Assembly: GCA_030068145.1 (NCBI GenBank)
Contig: JAPJBO010000207.1
Location: forward strand, 186,001 to 250,000
DNA length: 64,000 nucleotides
Reading direction: 5' to 3'
Origin: Diplonema papillatum
Lineage: Eukaryota > Euglenozoa > Diplonemea > Diplonemida > Diplonemidae
Part shown: in pieces, positions 62,203 to 64,000 of the stretch
How positions within the stretch are numbered: the first letter of the stretch is position 1
Layout of the letters: each line of letters opens with the position of its first letter
Made by a program: the position numbers and the translations under genes
The notes under the pieces: generated by a model
Told to the model about the DNA's origin: nothing
The model's database searches: none
What the model saw: the letters and a program-made list of their open reading frames with translations, nothing else

Positions 62203-63684
62203 TGAGCGCGAGGAACTGCGTGCGCTGGCTGACCGGCAGCGCGTGGACGGCGCGCAGCTGGCGGGCGGAGAGCGCCTCAAGGCTTTGGACGTCCCGCTGG
62301 GACAGCTGCGCCTCGAGGCCCACCTCCATGCCGGCGACCACTTCGCGGACCAGCCGCGCGTGGGCCGCTGGGTCCCTGTCCACGCAGTCCGCCTCGAGCG
62401 CCGAGAGCAGCCGCGCGCGGCGCGCGGCCAGCGCCGCCTTGCCCTCGTCCGGCAGCACGGCGCCCAGCCCCGCCGTCTGCCGCGCGAGGAACTTCCTCTG
62501 CGACTCGGCGGGCAGCCCGTGGAACCGGGTCTGGGCGGAGGAAGGCATCTCACCCACGACGGCGGCTTGCTCCTGCAGAGTCAGCGGCGGGTCTTTTGGA
62601 CGGAGCTTCGCGTGTGCCAACAACTTTTTCGCGGCATCCCGCGCGCTGCGGCGGTCGGCTTCCGACGTGTGCTCGAAGTCGTCATCGAGTGCCCCCCACG
62701 CCTTCGCCATGAAGTACTGCTGCTGCGAGGCGGCCAACCCGTGGAACTCCGCCCGCTCTGCGGCCGGGAGGGCAGCAATCGCCCGCTGCTGCTGCTGCGT
62801 CGTCAGCGCCGGGATCGCCCGTGCCACGGCTGCCAGCCTCTCCTCGGAATCCGGCCCGGGTTTGCCCTCGAAGAACAGCCGCTGCTGCCAAGGGGCCAGG
62901 GTGTGGAAGACCCCGGCCGCCGCCTCCGAGAGGCCCCCCACCACCTCTGCGCGTTGGGACAGGGTGAGCATCCTGCCCGCAAGCTCGGCCGGCGCCCCCG
63001 CGGCGCGGCCGCCCTGCTGCTGCTGCTGCTGCTGCTGCAGGACGGCGGCCAGCTGCTCCTGCTGCTCGTCGACGACGCGCCTTTTTTCGCCGCGCGCGAG
63101 GGTGGCGTAGCGGTCGAGCGGCACCTGCTGCGCGAGGAAGAAATCCTGCCGCGCTGCGGTGAGTGCGTGGAACCGCTTTTGCGCCGCGTCGGGCAGGTTC
63201 GCGACGATGCCGGCGTGGTCCCGGTGGGTCAACGCGGGCTCCGTGAGGCTGAGCTTCCGCGCCATCCGAAGCTGGGACGCCTGCTTGTGGATGAGCTTCC
63301 GCTGGTCAGCCCCCGGCGTGTGGCCTGTGACCTCAGGGGGGGGCTGCCGCTCGAAGAAGGCCTGCTGCGCGTGCGCGGAGAGCCCGTTGAAGTCCCTCAC
63401 CGCGTCCTCGGGCAACCTGTCGACGACCGCCTGCTGCTGCTGCGCCGTCAGCCGGCAGCCGAGCGGCAGCTCCCGCAGGCGGGCCACCGCCGCCGCCTGC
63501 GCGTCGGCCGCCGACCGCCGGTCGCCGGCCGGCAGGGAGCCCCGCTCCGACGGGGTCAGCTGCTGCGCCAGGAACTCCCGCTGCTGGCCCACCGTCAGGC
63601 CCTCGAACTGCTGCCGCGCCTCGGGCGACAGCAGTTCGACCGCTTCTTGCTGCTCCCGCAGCGTCAAAGACACCGAGCTTGCGC
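62203..63684 (-). CDS. Exon e1: seven-fold Gln-rich repeat protein segment
   Basis: 1482 nt, phase 1 at both ends. Seven repeats of about 40-90 residues share LTxxQQxxVVxxLPxxAxxxF, then HxLxxxxQxxFxxxQ; for example LTAQQQQAVVDRLPEDAVRD, LTHRDHAGIVANLPDAAQKR, LTTQQQQRAIAALPAAER and LTLQEQAAVVGEMPSSAQTR. Spacers are Arg/Ala-rich and helical, and one holds a Gln run (8 Q). I recognise no database family. It may be a repeated helical-pair scaffold. The acceptor is CTACAAACAG/GCGCAAG and the donor CGCGCTCA/GTGCGA. The donor phase does not match e2, so an exon is missing or this is a separate upstream gene. No ATG is in the exon; the start lies right of the window or in an unseen exon. Confidence 0.75.
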
Positions 63685-63689
63685 CTGTT

Positions 63690-64000
63690 TGTAGAGTTAA
63701 AGCTCGCTTGAGAATCCGGGGTTTCAGATTCTCCGGGTGACCTTCGTCGAAAAGATTCCTTGAAGGTATCGTATTCTACTAGCCCCAAGGCACCGTTATG
63801 TTAAACGTGCAAGGCGAGCGTGCGTAGCAGGCGCAGAAACAGTGGGGTAGCTCCGATACTTGTGGATCTGCCGCAAAAGGGTGCTGCTATGCAACAGGAG
63901 AGCCGGGGAGTTCACCAGGCAGAACAAATAAACCCGTGACACCCCCCCTCCGGTACAAACCCGGTTCAAACCCGGCACTAATCTGGCAATACTTGGTATA
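63690..64000. other. Repeat B copy abutting the e1 acceptor, then unassigned sequence
   Basis: 63690-63770 is dispersed repeat B (AAAGCTCGCTTGAGAATCCG ... CTCCGGGTGACCTTCGTCG). Its edge supplies the CTCTACAAACAG acceptor of e1. Nothing recognisable lies at 63790-64000 apart from a GGTACAAACCCGGTTCAAAC direct-repeat stretch. Confidence 0.6.

Overview
The window is eukaryotic nuclear DNA. Coding segments are GC-rich blocks bounded by GT and AG dinucleotides, separated by introns of roughly 0.5 to 15 kb packed with satellites, dispersed repeats and retroelements. There is no bacterial gene organisation. I cannot name the organism. A free-living or parasitic protist fits best, because the host gene is a myotubularin family phosphatase and the retroelements are a Penelope-like element with an N-terminal GIY-YIG nuclease and an APE-type non-LTR element with a 2A peptide. 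The lineage call is inference.

Host gene: almost all convincing host coding sequence lies on the minus strand and reads right to left as one very large gene (possibly two). Thirteen exon candidates (called e1, e2, e2', e3 to e12) run from about 63.7 kb down to 1.2 kb. They encode a seven-fold Gln-rich repeat block (e1), helical and coiled-coil segments (e2 to e4), Ser/Pro-rich and acidic linkers (e5 to e8, e10), a GRAM/PH domain (e9), the N-terminal part of a myotubularin phosphatase domain (e11) and its catalytic loop HCSDGWDRT (e12). From e2 to e12 every neighbouring pair of splice sites agrees in phase, which supports one transcript. The e1-e2 join does not agree, so an exon is missing there or e1 belongs to another gene. 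The C-terminal end lies beyond the left edge. Splice positions come from hand counting and may be off by a base or two.

Intron content: nearly every exon is accompanied by partial copies of itself in the adjoining intron, often carrying the splice site (e12 x3, e11 x3, e10, e9, e6 x2, e5 x2, e3 x3, e2, e1). One copy (e2') is intact, 213 nt and in phase at both ends. Satellites are: 388 bp x12 (11.2-15.9 kb), 11 bp x about 199 (19.6-21.8 kb), 115 bp and relatives (35.3-38.9 kb), 83 bp x7 (60.4-61.0 kb), 94 bp (10.2-10.8 kb), 184 bp (58.3-58.9 kb) and several shorter arrays.

Mobile elements: the 15-kb intron between e4 and e5 holds an intact Penelope-like element (42.1-45.3 kb) and a full-length non-LTR retrotransposon (about 48.8-55.1 kb) whose single 1905-codon frame joins an AlkB-like dioxygenase domain, a 2A peptide, an APE endonuclease and a reverse transcriptase. 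A short internally deleted derivative of that element lies at 27.6-29.65 kb. It is itself split by a 1.5-kb terminal-inverted-repeat element encoding a three-finger C2H2 protein. Two copies of a 210-bp TA-target MITE have identifiable empty sites in neighbouring repeats.
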